DNA from: Leptidea sinapis | Lineage: Eukaryota > Arthropoda > Insecta > Lepidoptera > Pieridae | DNA length: 64,000 nucleotides | Assembly (NCBI RefSeq): GCF_905404315.1 | Contig: NC_066266.1 | Coordinates: forward strand, 999,501 to 1,063,500 | Reading direction: 5' to 3' | In this document: positions 11,001 through 19,781 of the stretch, in pieces | Numbering within the stretch: position 1 is the first letter of the stretch | Layout: each line of letters opens with the position of its first letter | Notes under the pieces: model-generated | Database searches by the model: none | What the model was told of the DNA's origin: nothing | Seen by the model: only the letters and a program-made list of their open reading frames with translations | Made by a program: the position numbers and the translations under genes

Positions 11001-14000
11001 AATGTTCATTTGGGTTCATTAGCTTAGTTCCTAGAAAGTATTGAATATTATATTGTATTTCAGATAATCTTGACAACAGTTGCGACATTGTAATATCGGC
11101 TTTGACCCACGAAATTAGCAATCATTGACAAACCTTAGTGACTGTTATTGGTTGCGTTCGTACAATTCCCAATGTTACTCAAATATCGCTGGACAAACTG
11201 AATCTCGCGACCGAGCCAAGTTCCTAGCCACCGATAGGTTTTCTAAATTAATCCAGTTTCATTAATAAAACAAGCACGTAGTACTTTTATATTGTAGTGA
11301 GTATGAAGGAACTCAAACTATCACCAATCGAAGGGCTATACTTACGTTTAGCCCACAACTTGATGGCTCTCAGTGTCAGTCTGAAGTTATTAATGTTGGG
11401 CACCAATCGCAGAATCTCATCTGTAACTCTACAGCCGTTCAGCGACCGCACGCATTTCTGGTCCAAATTCTTGAGCAATATGTCATCTCGGAGATCAAAT
11501 GAGTCTATAACAACACAATATATATTACTATAATATGTCAAGCGAAATCCTCAGATGCCTCTTTAAAATACCTCAGAAGTAACTAAACTTTGTGATATAT
11601 TCATATACATTTATAAAAAAATTATGGGTTGCAAAAGTATTCCATAGCATACCCTGTATGTGTGCATTGCAGCCCATAGAAAAGGGAAGGGACCAGGGCT
11701 GTGGGCAGGGTAAAATGTTTATCACTAATATTGTATGTATATACGAAAACATGGGCCGTTTTGTCCAAGAAGTGGGAGAGAGCGATCCGAGTCCGAGAGC
11801 GGAGACTCCGACACTAACCTATACGAAACGTAGTAAAACTACTTCACGCCGGTATTCTGTGCGAGTGTGGTAATTAACTGTGCTGACGTCATAAAACGGC
11901 AGCGTGACTCTCCCACTTCTAAAAAGCCCTTAGTCGCCCTCTTACGACACCCATGGGCCTGGGACTCCCCTATTCTTTTTACGCCCCGGGGAAAGTACAG
12001 GGCTGTATGTATGTCTCAGAGGGGCTGGAGAGGGTTTTACAATATACAATCATAAATATATGTGTCGCCACTGGTCTTATGAAGGTTGGTACACGTAACT
12101 TTTAAAAGCCAATAAATGTATTTTTTCTAAAGCTAACTAAAAATATAATTTTGTATATTGGTGAACTAATACATAAAATGTAGAATCATATATTATTTAT
12201 GTAAAAATAATACTGACCAGGTATTTCTTTGAGCGCCAGCCTCGCAAACAACAGATCGATTTCGATACCGTCAAAGTTCATCTTGATCACTGGCACGAAG
12301 GCGTCTTCTACGGCTCGCAAATCTTTAACCTGACATTAAATTAACACAATCAATTATACATAATCAAATCTAAATCACTTCATTCGTATAAGTCACCACA
12401 AATTAGGATATCATCCCCCCCATGCATGTGTGGCGTTCCTCCACAGTGCGATTTTCAAAGAAACTTTTTCCACATATACGACATGGGTACTGTTATAGAT
12501 TCATTACTTAGATAACACTATGGCAGGATAACTGCTGACTCTAAGCAATGACGACACCTCGGTTACTGGTAAACTTTCATAATTATGACAGTGTGAAAAA
12601 GTTAGTCTTGATCAAAAGTTCGTCGCGACGGCACTTTTTTTTTTAAATCTTTGATCTATTCGTTACATACGAATATTGATTGTACATTACTAATTTTGTG
12701 ATGAATTAAACAAGTGTCAATTAAATTTTTTTTTAAAGTCAACTGAGACAGTACCTGTAACAGTACCTTCGAAAAAAAGCGCGTACACCTTCGTTAAAAG
12801 CCGGAAACACTCATGTGATTCCTCCGGTGTGGCAAGAGAATGTGGGCGGCGGTGATCACTTAACATCAGGTGACCCGTACACTTGTTTGTGGAGGACAAG
12901 GGGGCGTCCATAAAAAAAGTTCAAAGAAATTACATTTTGAATCAAAATTTAGTAATTTAGTGTATAAAATATGTAAAGTGATGCACACTTCAAATGTATT
13001 GTATAAAATTTAATGTTAAATGCTGAATTTCTAAATATAGATTTTAAAGAAGTTTCTTGTCACTTCTCTTTAGACCTTAACTTTTCCGTAGTGGTGGTAA
13101 GATCTTTGACATATTTAAATAAATTTTCTTCCCTGCTTTAAAAAGATTCTTCTTTTTTCCACTAACGGTCGTTCCCAATATTCAGTATATCTCTTATTTG
13201 ACATAAAAATCGTTACTATCGTTGTCTTTTCTGTCCCAATAAACTTATCGACGGTAACTCACCTTATCCGTACACAGTGTCTGTCAATGGAAAGACGTAT
13301 AGCTTACCAGCGATAGAAGTTTGCATGGAAATTGCAATTCACGCGTCCCTATATAGGGCGATAAGAATGACTTATCGGGTATATTGGGACAGCTTGAGAT
13401 TATTGACAGCTAATTACTGACAGTAGAAGGTAGTAATTTATCTCTATCTGTAGATAGTATATTGGGAATGGCCGTAACACGAGTAAGTCAAAAAAATAAT
13501 ATAGTCATTTATCGACCGTAAAAACAAATGGCCCTCTGAAAGAGAAGAAGCTCTTTTGTGCTACTTATAAATATATAATGTTCATAAGTTACACATTTTA
13601 TTATGTTAAAGTAATAAGTTAAGTTTGATAGTTCATAAGTTGATTTTTTTTTATATTGAAGCTATCATTCAACAAACGGAAGATATGTCGCGACGCGAGA
13701 GACAAAAGTTGTCGACATTACGAAATAAATAAAATAAGACATCGGTTAATTTCTCGTTTACGCTAACATGCACACTACGAGTCATAATATTCTCGTCGAA
13801 GACTTGGCCTTGTCGCGTAGACAACCCGATGTTGCCGTTTCACAACAATAAATGGTATTCTTACGTTGTCAAACTGATTTTATTCATTCTATTTTTAATA
13901 ATTATATAATAAATATTTTAAATGAAATTTGTTTCTGAATTTTACTTACTCTGACCACAGAGTAGTTTTACTTATTCTTGAAATACAGTCGGAGCCGCCC

Positions 14001-17000
14001 ACTGTCAATAAGTGTTATAGCTTCTTATTTTGTTATAAAGATGTTCTTGAATTTATAGTGAAATTACTCGTTTTGCAGACTTGAAGTAGAGTGTTTTTTT
14101 TATTGAAAAACCTTGGTCAAAAGCACTATGTTGTTCGCAATTTGCCACGACAAAATATTCGAAGATAAGTAACGAACATTTCATTGAAAGTGACTATAAA
14201 CTTCAAAGCAGATACACAGATAGGTACGTCGGTTTTAAATAAATCTATACATTTTGGACACAGAGCGTAACGATCCAAATACAAAAAAATGCATGTTTTT
14301 GCAAAAACATTTAAACTCATGTCTCTTTCTATTTATTAAACACAAGCTATGTTACTATGTGGAATAATAATTATTGAGATTATTAAAAATACTAGAATTC
14401 AATTGTGTTACTTAATTTTTTTAGCTTCATCCCAAATTTAATTATGTCCTTTAATATTACTGGACTAAGGAGAGGTATACTTTTCTTATTTTTTGTAATT
14501 TATATTCAATGAGACAATCAATTTATCAAAGAATAAAATTAGGTCTGCCGTCTCCTTGCATTCTGATGGCAGGAAACCTTTATCTGAAATAGGTTATGTT
14601 CATTAGCAATAAGTATATTGTTAAGGCGCTATGGATATTACAGTTAATATAATTAGGTGTCGAACATAAATTAATTAAACCACAAGTAAAGTATATCTTT
14701 ATTTGGAACAAACAATTATTACAGCATTAGAAGTAGCAGTTGGCAGCAAATAAAAAACACTAGTTAATGGCATGTAAGCTAAAATCGTAATGTATGAAAA
14801 TGAATTTGAATAGCGCACATTATCTATTTATAGAACCTTATTTTTTAATAATAGTATACTTATTGTTAAAATTAAAAGAATATTATTCAAAGATAAAATA
14901 TTGTTATGATAAGGGAATGCCATCTTAGTTAGCTCCTTATTTTTTATTTTCTTTATTAATTCATTGAAATCAAAAAGAGGTATATCACTGTTAATGATAA
15001 AATTGATTTAGTATTCCAAAATTGTTTATAAAGAAATTCTGCCTGAGTAAGTATTTTAGACCTTATTAAATTATTTTTTAAATTATTTTTTCTTACAACT
15101 TTGTATTTGAAAATATCTTCGACAAACGATCTCGTCCACAAGACTGTAGGACGTCAAATCACTCCACTTTAATAGACAAAATTCGATAAAGTATAAGAAA
15201 TTACGTCAGTATGTTACGGTTTGTAGAGAAAAATTCCACAGTTATGTTAAAATTACTTTTTATATATACTATAAAGTATGCAATCATGTTAGCTTCAATG
15301 GACACGTATAGAGATAAGACGAGAAAATGTGTAGAGATCATTTACTTGTGGTGCACCTGCTACCCCAGCTGTAATTGGCTCTTATATCTACACTCATTTT
15401 TAACACGTTTTTGTAAAATTAATGCTGTTGGTATTTTCAATAAATAAATAATATAATCGCACACTGCCTCATAGATCCCACTATACAGCCCGCCGTTCCC
15501 ACTAAATGAGAAATATAGAAATGAATAGCACTTTTAACGGTAGGCAAAAAATTTTTAATAGAGTAGAAATTCACCTGTGCCTGTTGCTTGAGTAGTTCAT
15601 AGAAGGACTGGAAGTAATCCGAGCGGTCAATGTGTCTGGGTGCGACACACAGCGCGTCTATGTCGGCGCCACGGTGATGTACCTGTAATCAATATATTTT
15701 ATAAAAATAAAAAGTGAATGTGTGTATTTATTATGTACGCACGCAACAAGTTATTCTTATTTGTAAGGCCAATAATGAGTAATATGTAACCATTATTGTG
15801 TTGGCAAATGAGACTTAACCTCATATGTCCCAAGGATACGAGCGCAATTATTGCAGTGCCGCTCAGAATTTTTGGAGTTTTCAAGAATCCGGAGCGGCAC
15901 TGCATTGTAAAGGGCAGAGCGTATCAATTACCATTAGCTAAACGTCCTGCTCGTCTCGTCCCTTATTGTCATAAAAAAAACCCTGATAAAGGTCCAATGG
16001 TCCGAAAGTAATCGGTACCTACACAAATAAACCGGAAGTATAGCCGTGTTTAAATAACGATAATAATGAGTCAAGAAAGTTTCAATAAATGTTAGATGTG
16101 TAACATGGTAGACGCACCCCCAGCCGATACGATCCAAATGTGTATATATTCCCACCGACAGTGTCAGCTACACTGGCCGGCATGTTCTTCCTCAACGACT
16201 CATCCCTGATCCACTGCCGCACCAGTCTGTGGAGAGCACCCAGCACCTCCATGCGGTGGTGCATCTCAGCCTCCGATTCAAACACTCCATACGGTATGAG
16301 AGATTCCTTTAATTCGTTTGTTTTTTCGATGTCAACTGGCTTGGGACCTGGAAAAAATTTGTACAAAGTAGAGTAGTTTATTAAAAGGATATATTTACTC
16401 GATAAAGCGACTCAAACGAGAGTTATGTGTCTATCGTAGGCCTACCCCAAAGCTACTAAAAAAACGACTATTTAATATATGACAATAAAAAGCAACGAAA
16501 TGTTAGAGTTTACCTGATGTAATCTAGAAAAAATATACTGTAGTTTACAGAACACGAAAAAAAAACTATGTTTTAAGAAAACCAACTTCAAAAACATTTA
16601 ATTTAATACACCTCTTATGCAAACCGAATACCTTTAATGTAAAACTATTATTTGTATGTGGCTTGAAGTCGGTGCCTAGCCAAATAGTTATAAATGATGA
16701 AAACAAATCTAAAATCTGTGAAAATAAGTGAATTTCATTCAAGGTCGTGTTTGTTTAATATTTAAGACAAGTAAGGAAAAAATAGACTATAGAGATAAAA
16801 GTAATTTTATACATTGAGTGGTTAATGAAAGAAAGAAAAATATTTACTTGTCACATATATAGTATGAGTTACAAAAGGAATTAAATATTATAAGAGACAA
16901 AGCAAAATTGTTGAATAATTATTTTATGCATACAAAGTGGTACCAACATATGATCCATAGATATTAATAAAACCATTAAAGGAAATTGTTACCTGCCATA

Positions 17001-17113
17001 GAAATAGCAGAAGTCATGCCCAAAGTCTTCAAGTTGTGTTGATTCTGGTGTTCATTCTTATTAGCATGGTGGGTGGGGTTGTTTGTGTGGGAGTATTGCG
17101 CTGCTGGCCACAT
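1903..17113 (-). CDS. hrg: Poly(A) polymerase, nine coding exons, 3' end outside window
   Basis: Nuclear poly(A) polymerase adds the poly(A) tail to cleaved pre-mRNA using ATP. Nine exons with GT-AG borders join in phase to 449 codons: 16993-17113, 16118-16347, 15575-15682, 12218-12329, 11346-11504, 10301-10512, 9740-9860, 9132-9308 and 1903-2010 (reading right to left). The protein matches the animal PAPOLA family throughout: the nucleotidyltransferase motif GADIDAL with Asp about 124 and 126, the third catalytic Asp about 178 in GIEIDLLFARLAL, the central-domain block RSLNGCRVTDEIL, then YLGGVSWAMLVARTCQLYPN, ITPAYPQQNST, FEAPNFFSRYKH, and ITIAHVNPE at the start of the C-terminal RNA-binding region. 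The family is usually longer (about 600-750 residues), so the remaining C-terminus and its nuclear localisation signals should lie left of position 1. The intron between exons 8 and 9 carries a whole Polinton. Family identity is very secure; the symbol is by homology to the fly gene. Confidence 0.96.
2077..3985. repeat. Polinton left terminal inverted repeat
   Basis: This 1.9-kb arm pairs with 6367-8272. The few differences I can see include C/T at the codon opposite 2733, one base in the protease ORF and the length of the A-run near 2171. The outer 90 bp contain short internal repeats of the GCCGGTTCTGGCTCAC type. Confidence 0.93.
2502..2884 (-). pseudogene. Polinton adenain-like cysteine protease, left-arm copy
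   Basis: Polinton PRO resembles the adenoviral maturation protease. The first 107 codons (2884-2561) carry the His of the GSHWVA motif and the YFNSYDRPAQ segment, which aligns with the family's YFDSYG block although Asn replaces the usual acidic residue. The frame ends at 2561. The conserved region expected to hold the catalytic Cys continues in another frame down to a stop at 2502. The gene is therefore frameshifted exactly at its active-site Cys and presumably inactive. Confidence 0.82.
4090..4498 (+). pseudogene. Polinton DNA polymerase B, exonuclease-palm part 1
   Basis: Broken frames on the plus strand match Polinton protein-primed polymerase B. At 4140-4215 there is a DRDRFYNTFTD-like segment, at 4310-4400 YGLDPAHHYTAPGLSLGAML, and at 4415-4490 a segment resembling the family's GISQC...RYAKAN block (here ISQCRNRYEKAN). 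Several stops and frameshifts are present. The reading is interrupted inside the Asn-Lys-Tyr-Met motif by a LINE tail starting near 4499. Confidence 0.82.
4499..4630 (+). mobile_element. LINE 3' tail inserted in polymerase B
   Basis: The 130-bp insert ends in AATAAAGAACTTTGACTTTG, the repeat-type tail of several lepidopteran LINEs. It splits the polymerase reading between the codons for Lys-Tyr and Met-Arg. No clear target duplication beyond 2-3 bp is visible. Confidence 0.7.
4629..4970 (+). pseudogene. Polinton DNA polymerase B, motif A region
   Basis: The plus strand encodes a decayed motif A (YFDANNLY, at about 4678-4705), followed by FEWVDVPTNFDVPDDFEFGF and LEIDQEFSIELHDLHSDLSL, then an NLRNKNTYVIYFRNLKQC segment near 4915-4965. 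All are conserved blocks of Polinton polymerase B. At least one stop follows NLY. Confidence 0.85.
4976..4999. repeat. (CA)n microsatellite
   Basis: About twelve CA units sit directly after the motif A region of the polymerase remnant. Confidence 0.9.
5006..5806 (+). pseudogene. Polinton polymerase B palm, tandem copy 1
   Basis: This unit contains a shifted motif B (YKLMNNSM near 5116-5140) and an intact-looking motif C, LLYTDTDSLIY, near 5387-5420. The two Asp of DTD would bind catalytic metals. A segment resembling the family's RFDTSDY follows as RFKTSDG. The unit is repeated in diverged form at 5817-6767. It also contains a perfect 18-bp hairpin at 5487-5527 that the second unit lacks. 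Confidence 0.8.
5487..5527. repeat. Perfect 18-bp stem hairpin
   Basis: TTTTTTGCTACCCAAAAG (5487-5504) and its exact reverse complement (5510-5527) are separated by TCAAT. The hairpin lies just after the polymerase motif C block. Confidence 0.9.
5817..6767 (+). pseudogene. Polinton polymerase B palm, tandem copy 2
   Basis: This is a diverged direct repeat of 5006-5806. Its motif C region reads LLYTDTYTLIY, so the second catalytic Asp is lost. From 6367 on, the unit runs into the right inverted-repeat arm, so its distal part is also present inverted in the left arm (about 3585-3985). Confidence 0.75.
6367..8272. repeat. Polinton right terminal inverted repeat
   Basis: This is the mirror copy of 2077-3985, in register along almost its whole length (paired coordinates add up to 10352, with a small offset past the A-run). 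The inner boundary is at ATGAATTCCTAGG. The arm includes the protease gene and, at its inner end, sequence also found in the tandem polymerase region. Confidence 0.93.
7468..7850 (+). pseudogene. Polinton adenain-like cysteine protease, right-arm copy
   Basis: This copy is the mirror of 2502-2884, with one visible amino-acid difference (Lys for Arg) in the 107-codon part (7468-7791). It has the same GSHWVA and YFNSYD motifs. It also carries the same frameshift: the Cys-containing motif EYCLMHLYF is read from about 7773 in another frame, ending at 7850. The shared lesion means the break predates the copying, or the arms have been homogenised by conversion. Confidence 0.82.
8315..8475. repeat. 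Dispersed LINE-tail-like repeat
   Basis: The segment around ACAAATGGCGCTCTGAGAGA recurs in reduced form at 13525-13560 (AACAAATGGCCCTCTGAAAG). It probably derives from a LINE 3' end. It starts just outside the Polinton's right target duplication. Confidence 0.5.
8782..8818. repeat. Perfect 15-bp stem hairpin
   Basis: ATCGCTTACCATGTG (8782-8796) is followed by a 7-base loop and its exact reverse complement (8804-8818). It lies in the poly(A) polymerase intron, 300 bp upstream of exon 8 on the + strand map. Confidence 0.9.
9132..9308 (-). CDS. hrg: Poly(A) polymerase exon 8
   Basis: The exon encodes GLTITDEIMLSKCGWERLFE and APNFFSRYKHFIVLLASSAG, then a segment ending GLIESKIRHLI. The acceptor is TGAAACAG and the donor is a strong A|GTGAGT. 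The next intron is 7.1 kb and is mostly a Polinton insertion. Confidence 0.95.
9376..9650 (+). repeat. Dispersed 170-300-bp repeat, copy 1
   Basis: This is the first of four copies of one family (others: 15800-15985, 43700-43995, 53415-53590). It runs from an AAGGAACGAGACGAGTAGGA block through ACCTTGAGACATAAGA and TAATTTCACCAGCTACGGCG to a CATCCTGTGCCTCTCACTGG end. This copy lacks the central hairpin the others have. It has no ORF and may be a SINE or a non-autonomous DNA element. Confidence 0.7.
9740..9860 (-). CDS. hrg: Poly(A) polymerase exon 7
   Basis: The exon encodes VNMSDRFHLMPIITPAYPQQ and NSTFNVSASTRTVIMEEFRL, the bridge between the central and C-terminal domains. The acceptor is TTTGTGCAG and the donor G|GTAATC. 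Confidence 0.96.
10301..10512 (-). CDS. hrg: Poly(A) polymerase exon 6
   Basis: The exon encodes HGIYSNTLGYLGGVSWAMLV and ARTCQLYPNALPATLVHKFF, ending in FPVWDPR, the central domain of the family. The acceptor is TTCCAAG and the donor CGG|GTAATA. Confidence 0.96.
11346..11504 (-). CDS. hrg: Poly(A) polymerase exon 5
   Basis: The exon encodes DSFDLRDDILLKNLDQKCVR, then SLNGCRVTDEILRLVPN and NFRLTLRAIKLWAKR, nearly identical to animal poly(A) polymerases. The acceptor is TTATAG and the donor C|GTAAGT. Confidence 0.96.
11740..12055. repeat. Composite dispersed repeat
   Basis: The stretch contains the motif TTAGTCGCCCTCTTACGACA, a relative of GTAAGTCGCCCCTTACGACA at about 9627, and GC-rich sequence unlike the surrounding intron. 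Short ORFs here show no known domain. It is probably a SINE-like insertion. Confidence 0.45.
12218..12329 (-). CDS. hrg: Poly(A) polymerase exon 4 (third catalytic Asp)
   Basis: The exon encodes VKDLRAVEDAFVPVIKMNFD followed by GIEIDLLFARLALKEIP. The Asp in EIDLL is the third catalytic carboxylate. The acceptor is ATGTCAG and the donor G|GTCAGT; the exon leaves phase 1. Confidence 0.96.
12383..12920 (+). mobile_element. CR1-like LINE (family B) 3' fragment, interrupted
   Basis: The parts 12383-12490 and 12763-12920 match the 3' end of the LINE at 32838-35295. The shared blocks are the sequence around GGATATCATCC and CGCACTGT-type coding, then the tail GGCGGTGATCACTTAACATC. Removing the 12491-12762 insert and one GTAC restores continuity of the two parts. 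Confidence 0.8.
12491..12762. mobile_element. Probable solo LTR
   Basis: A 272-bp insert begins TGTTATAG, ends CTGTAACA and is flanked by GTAC on both sides (12487-12490 and 12763-12766). TG...CA ends and a 4-bp target duplication suggest a solo LTR of a Ty3/gypsy-like element. A MITE with short inverted ends is the alternative. It sits inside a LINE fragment. Confidence 0.6.
13166..13474. mobile_element. Harbinger-type MITE
   Basis: A 309-bp element with ends CGGTCGTTCCCAATAT and ATATTGGGAATGGCCG is flanked by TAA on both sides (13163-13165 and 13475-13477). A 3-bp TAA duplication fits PIF/Harbinger. It has no ORF. The same kind of terminus appears at about 36957-36971. Confidence 0.72.
14364..14758. 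repeat. About 390-bp near-identical direct repeat, copy 1
   Basis: This segment, from AATAATTATTGAGATTATTA to CAGCAAATAAAAAACA, returns at 19782-20163 with only a few substitutions and a 14-bp deletion. It contains no clear ORF. On the minus strand it has CAAATAAAG near one end, so a retrotransposed 3' UTR or SINE is possible. It lies in the intron between exons 3 and 4. Confidence 0.8.
15575..15682 (-). CDS. hrg: Poly(A) polymerase exon 3 (catalytic Asp pair)
   Basis: This 36-codon, phase 0 exon encodes VHHRGADIDALCVAPRHIDR and following residues. The two Asp of GADIDAL bind the catalytic metals in this nucleotidyltransferase family. The acceptor is ATTACAG and the donor CAG|GTGAAT. Confidence 0.96.
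15800..15985 (-). repeat. Dispersed repeat family, copy 2, with hairpin
   Basis: This is an inverse-orientation copy of the family at 9376. The central hairpin pairs AGTGCCGCTC with GAGCGGCACT. It ends in CCTGCTCGTCTCGTCCCTTA. Confidence 0.75.
16118..16347 (-). CDS. hrg: Poly(A) polymerase exon 2
   Basis: The acceptor TTTTTTCCAG is followed by codons for GPKPVDIEKT. The exon encodes the helical start of the catalytic domain (ELKESLIPYGVFESEAE) and ends at GGNIYTFGSYRLG, directly before the catalytic loop. The donor is GTGCGT. Its 230 bp plus one carried base make 77 codons. Confidence 0.95.
16556..16690. repeat. Relative of the 1197-1575 MITE
   Basis: The segments AAAACCAACTTCAAAAACA, TTAATACACCTCTTATGCAA and AAGTCGGTGCCTAGCCAAAT match the left arm and the inner part of the MITE at 1197-1575. 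The copy is shortened. Confidence 0.65.
16993..17113 (-). CDS. hrg: Poly(A) polymerase exon 1 (start)
   Basis: The start codon is at 17113-17111 in the context AAGATGTGG. The exon encodes a His/Asn-rich variable N-terminus and ends with LGMTSAISMA, which matches the family's conserved YGITSPISLA block. The donor is CAG|GTAA and the exon leaves phase 1. This ATG is preferred because it is the only one upstream of the conserved block in this open frame with a good context. Confidence 0.9.
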
Positions 17114-17273
17114 CTTGGATACTTTTGTAGAAAGTCTTAATTCTAAACAAGTCTTAATTCAAATGGTGGATTCGGTTTAAAATTTGCATTGGTCTACAGC
17201 CTACTGCTACAACTGCTGGTATACTTAAGTCTGAAACAAACAAGTCCTCATTGAAATATGATGTGAAATTTTC

Positions 17274-17396
17274 TCAGCAATGTTTGGCAGCCATTCTTTT
17301 CGATTCTTTCTTTTTTCGTTTCTTCTCATTCCTATGTTTGTCAAAAGAGGTACTTGGGCCACCTCCATTCTGTTGTGGGACAATCACATGGCTATT
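17274..17396 (-). CDS. Possible last exon of an upstream host gene
   Basis: On the minus strand the acceptor-like TTGTCATAG is followed by 40 codons in phase 0 and a TGA at 17276-17274. The peptide starts NSHVIVPQQNGGGPSTSFDK and ends in a strongly basic tail, KKRKKKESKRMAAKHC, like a nuclear localisation signal. Codon content looks protein-like compared with the flanks. It lies 160 bp upstream of the poly(A) polymerase start, in the same orientation, so it could be the 3' end of a neighbouring gene. A Tc1-like element begins 15 bp beyond the putative acceptor. I do not recognise the protein. A chance ORF or an alternative 5' exon of poly(A) polymerase remains possible. Confidence 0.38.
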   Translation of the reverse strand, partial: NSHVIVPQQNGGGPSTSFDKHRNEKKRKKKESKRMAAKHC

Positions 17397-17652
17397 CTAT
17401 GACAACATAGACACTCAGTGGCACAATTAACCACCCACCTTGATTTTTTACGATTTTGGTTAAAAAAAAAGATTGTGGCCTTACTTGTGAATGTTATTTT
17501 ATAACGTAGGTATATTGAAGTAAAATGAAAGATAATATTGTTTTTAATTATTACGTTTATTTATAAAAAAAAGTCTGAAAATCACTTTGACCGTAAATTA
17601 ACAAATGTAATGAAATGGCTTAAAAATAAAAAATCTGCTGAATAAATGAATT

Positions 17653-18687
17653 CTAATAATGCGTATTTCCACCTCTAGCCCTCATGACTTCCATCAAATG
17701 GTTTGGCATGCTGTCGATGACATCTTTGATCTGTTGTTGTGGAATGTTCTGCCACTCCTCAATCACGGATTGTTTTAATTCATCTATGGTGGATGGAGCT
17801 GGTATGCGGCTTCGAACACGTCTTTTTAAATTGTCCCATATGTGTTCAATAGGATTCAAATCTGGGCTCCGGGATGGCCAGGTTAATTTTCGAATGCCGA
17901 CGGTATCCAGGTACGCGGTAACAACTCTAGCAACGTGGGGGCGAGCGTTGTCCTGCATTAATAAAAAATCTTCGCCAATAAATGGAGCAAATGGCATTAC
18001 ATGATGTTCCAAGACTTCTGTTACATACCTCTGAGCATTTATTCCACCTCTTTCGAAGATAACCAAGTCGGTGCGTGCTTATGCCGCCCCATATCATGAT
18101 AGAGCCACTTTGGTAACCTATGTTTCCACAACAGTACAAGAGTACAGCAAGAATGAAAGGTTTGCACTAGCAAACCTTTCATTCTTGCGTCTGTATACAC
18201 GCTGGCGACCGTCAGGACCGTGCAAGCATATTCTTGTCTCGTCAGTAAACATAACATTCTTCCATTGTTCCATATTCCATTCGGTGTGCTCTCGGGAAAA
18301 TCTAAGTCTTTCTCTCCGGTGGCCTACGAGCAATTGTGGCACTCGAGATCGTCGAAAAGCTCCAAGGGCATTCTCTCCTAGTCTTCTTCTCACTGTTCTT
18401 TCACTCACTTGAACACCTCACGATGTTGGTTTCGTGCCTCAACAGCTGTAGTGAACCGATTTCTTAGAACATTGGTCACAAGAAATCGGTCGTCACGAGC
18501 GGAGGCGCATCTTTTTCGGCCCTGTCCTGGTCTTCGCTCATAAGAGCCAGTTTCCTGAAACCGTTTCACTGCATCCGTTAAGGTGGTAGGTACTTGCGAC
18601 ACCAAGCTTCCGCGCCACGTAACGTTGACTAAACCCTTCGTCGATAAGAGCGACGGCTCTCGCCACTGAATTAGCATCAAATGGCAT
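17653..18687 (-). pseudogene. Tc1-like transposase, frameshifted
   Basis: The start codon at 18687 opens MPFDANSVARAVALIDEGFS, an N-terminal helix-turn-helix of Tc1-like transposases. The next parts are in other frames: FQETGSYERRPGQGRKR, then the first catalytic Asp in VMFTDETRI, then QDNARPHVA and SPDLNPIEHIWD. The spacing between the second Asp and the Glu is 34 residues (DD34E). The reading is broken at about 18590, 18405 and again around an inverted repeat at 18147-18188, so it is inactive. Confidence 0.88.
18147..18188. repeat. 19-bp palindrome inside the Tc1 transposase
   Basis: GCAAGAATGAAAGGTTTGC (18147-18165), a 4-base loop (ACTA), and the exact reverse complement (18170-18188). 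It interrupts the coding reading just after the first catalytic Asp region. Confidence 0.9.
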
Positions 18688-19097
18688 GTTTGTGATGTCC
18701 AAACACTAGCTTTATGTTACAAAACCAAAACACACTCAAATTGTTTACTTTTAATGCCACTGAAGCAATGTAAGCAGTATGGCAACGATAACGATAATGA
18801 GATGAAGTTCGATATTTATCCTATTCACAACTTATGCGTAAAAAAAAAACAAAGTTAAGTGGGTAGTTTGTAATTTTTTCGTCACTACATTTCTTTCACA
18901 CTTGACTTATTTATGCCCAATAACTTACAACTGCGATAACATCAAAATTTGCCATTTTAAAAAGGTGAGCGGTTAATTGTGCCGCTGAGTGTAGATAAAT
19001 ATATCTAGGAGTACATCTCCTTTAAATAAATCAAAATTATGCTTATTTTATTATGATTATATTTTTATTATATTATGATTATATTTATATTTTATTT

Positions 19098-19475
19098 AAT
19101 GAAATGCTCACATAATGCCTCTATTTATTTACGGTATGTGTGGATTGATGCATCTACTATACTCAATAACTCTTGTGTTTATAAGTATTAATTTACTTTT
19201 TTTGACTTACTCATGTAAGCCTTTCAGTTTTTGACTTTTGAGTATTTTTGTTGCGTCACTTTGCATATATTGTAATTGAAATGATTTGTAAAACAACTAA
19301 AATGTAAATCTTGACTTAAAAGAGTGGAAATGAGTTTCTTGCTACTTCTTCTCATTAGCTCAACCCTTTACGTAAATTCAATAAGAAACAATATTTATAT
19401 ATTTTTTTTTGACATTCATAAGTGTCATTTTTGTGACCTACATGAATAAAGTGTTTTTGAATTTGAATTAAATTT
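19098..19475 (+). repeat. LINE 3'-end-like repeat, copy 1
   Basis: This is one of two long copies in direct orientation (the other at 20362-20735). Shared blocks are ATGAAATGCTCACATAAT, AATGTAAATCTTGA, AATGAGTTTCTTG, TGACATTCATAAGTGTCATT and a GAATAAAGTG end before TTTTTGAATTTGAATT. Its structure suggests the 3' end of a LINE. A more decayed piece lies at 57730-57850. Confidence 0.65.
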
Positions 19476-19781
19476 GTTCTGATAACTATTCTTAATCTTT
19501 GAGACTTGAGTATGTTAATGTTTATGTTAAAAATGTGTTTAAGTTATACTTTATATTTTATTAATAAAACTTGCTAAATATTATTTATGAATAATGTATA
19601 AATCCAAACATTTTATTATTGATTACTTCTAACTACTTAATATTATTATTATATTGATTTTAGCTTTATATAATTTATAAAAAAATTATCAGATAAAGCC
19701 TTTACTTGGTAGAGATTTTTGTTACAAGTTTTTAAAGTCTCATCATATTAATTAACTATTAACTCACAAGTTTCTCTCCCA

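Larger units (their letters stand above)
17412..18991 (-). mobile_element. Tc1-like transposon
   Basis: The element is 1,580 bp with terminal inverted repeats CACTCAG(T/C)GGCACAATTAACC at both ends. TA follows the right end (18992-18993); the left TA is mutated to GA. Length, ends and transposase are all of Tc1/mariner type. It lies just upstream of poly(A) polymerase. Confidence 0.88.

Noticed and set aside
18071..18412. 113-codon plus-strand ORF
   Set aside because: It is the opposite strand of the Tc1-like transposase and matches no family.
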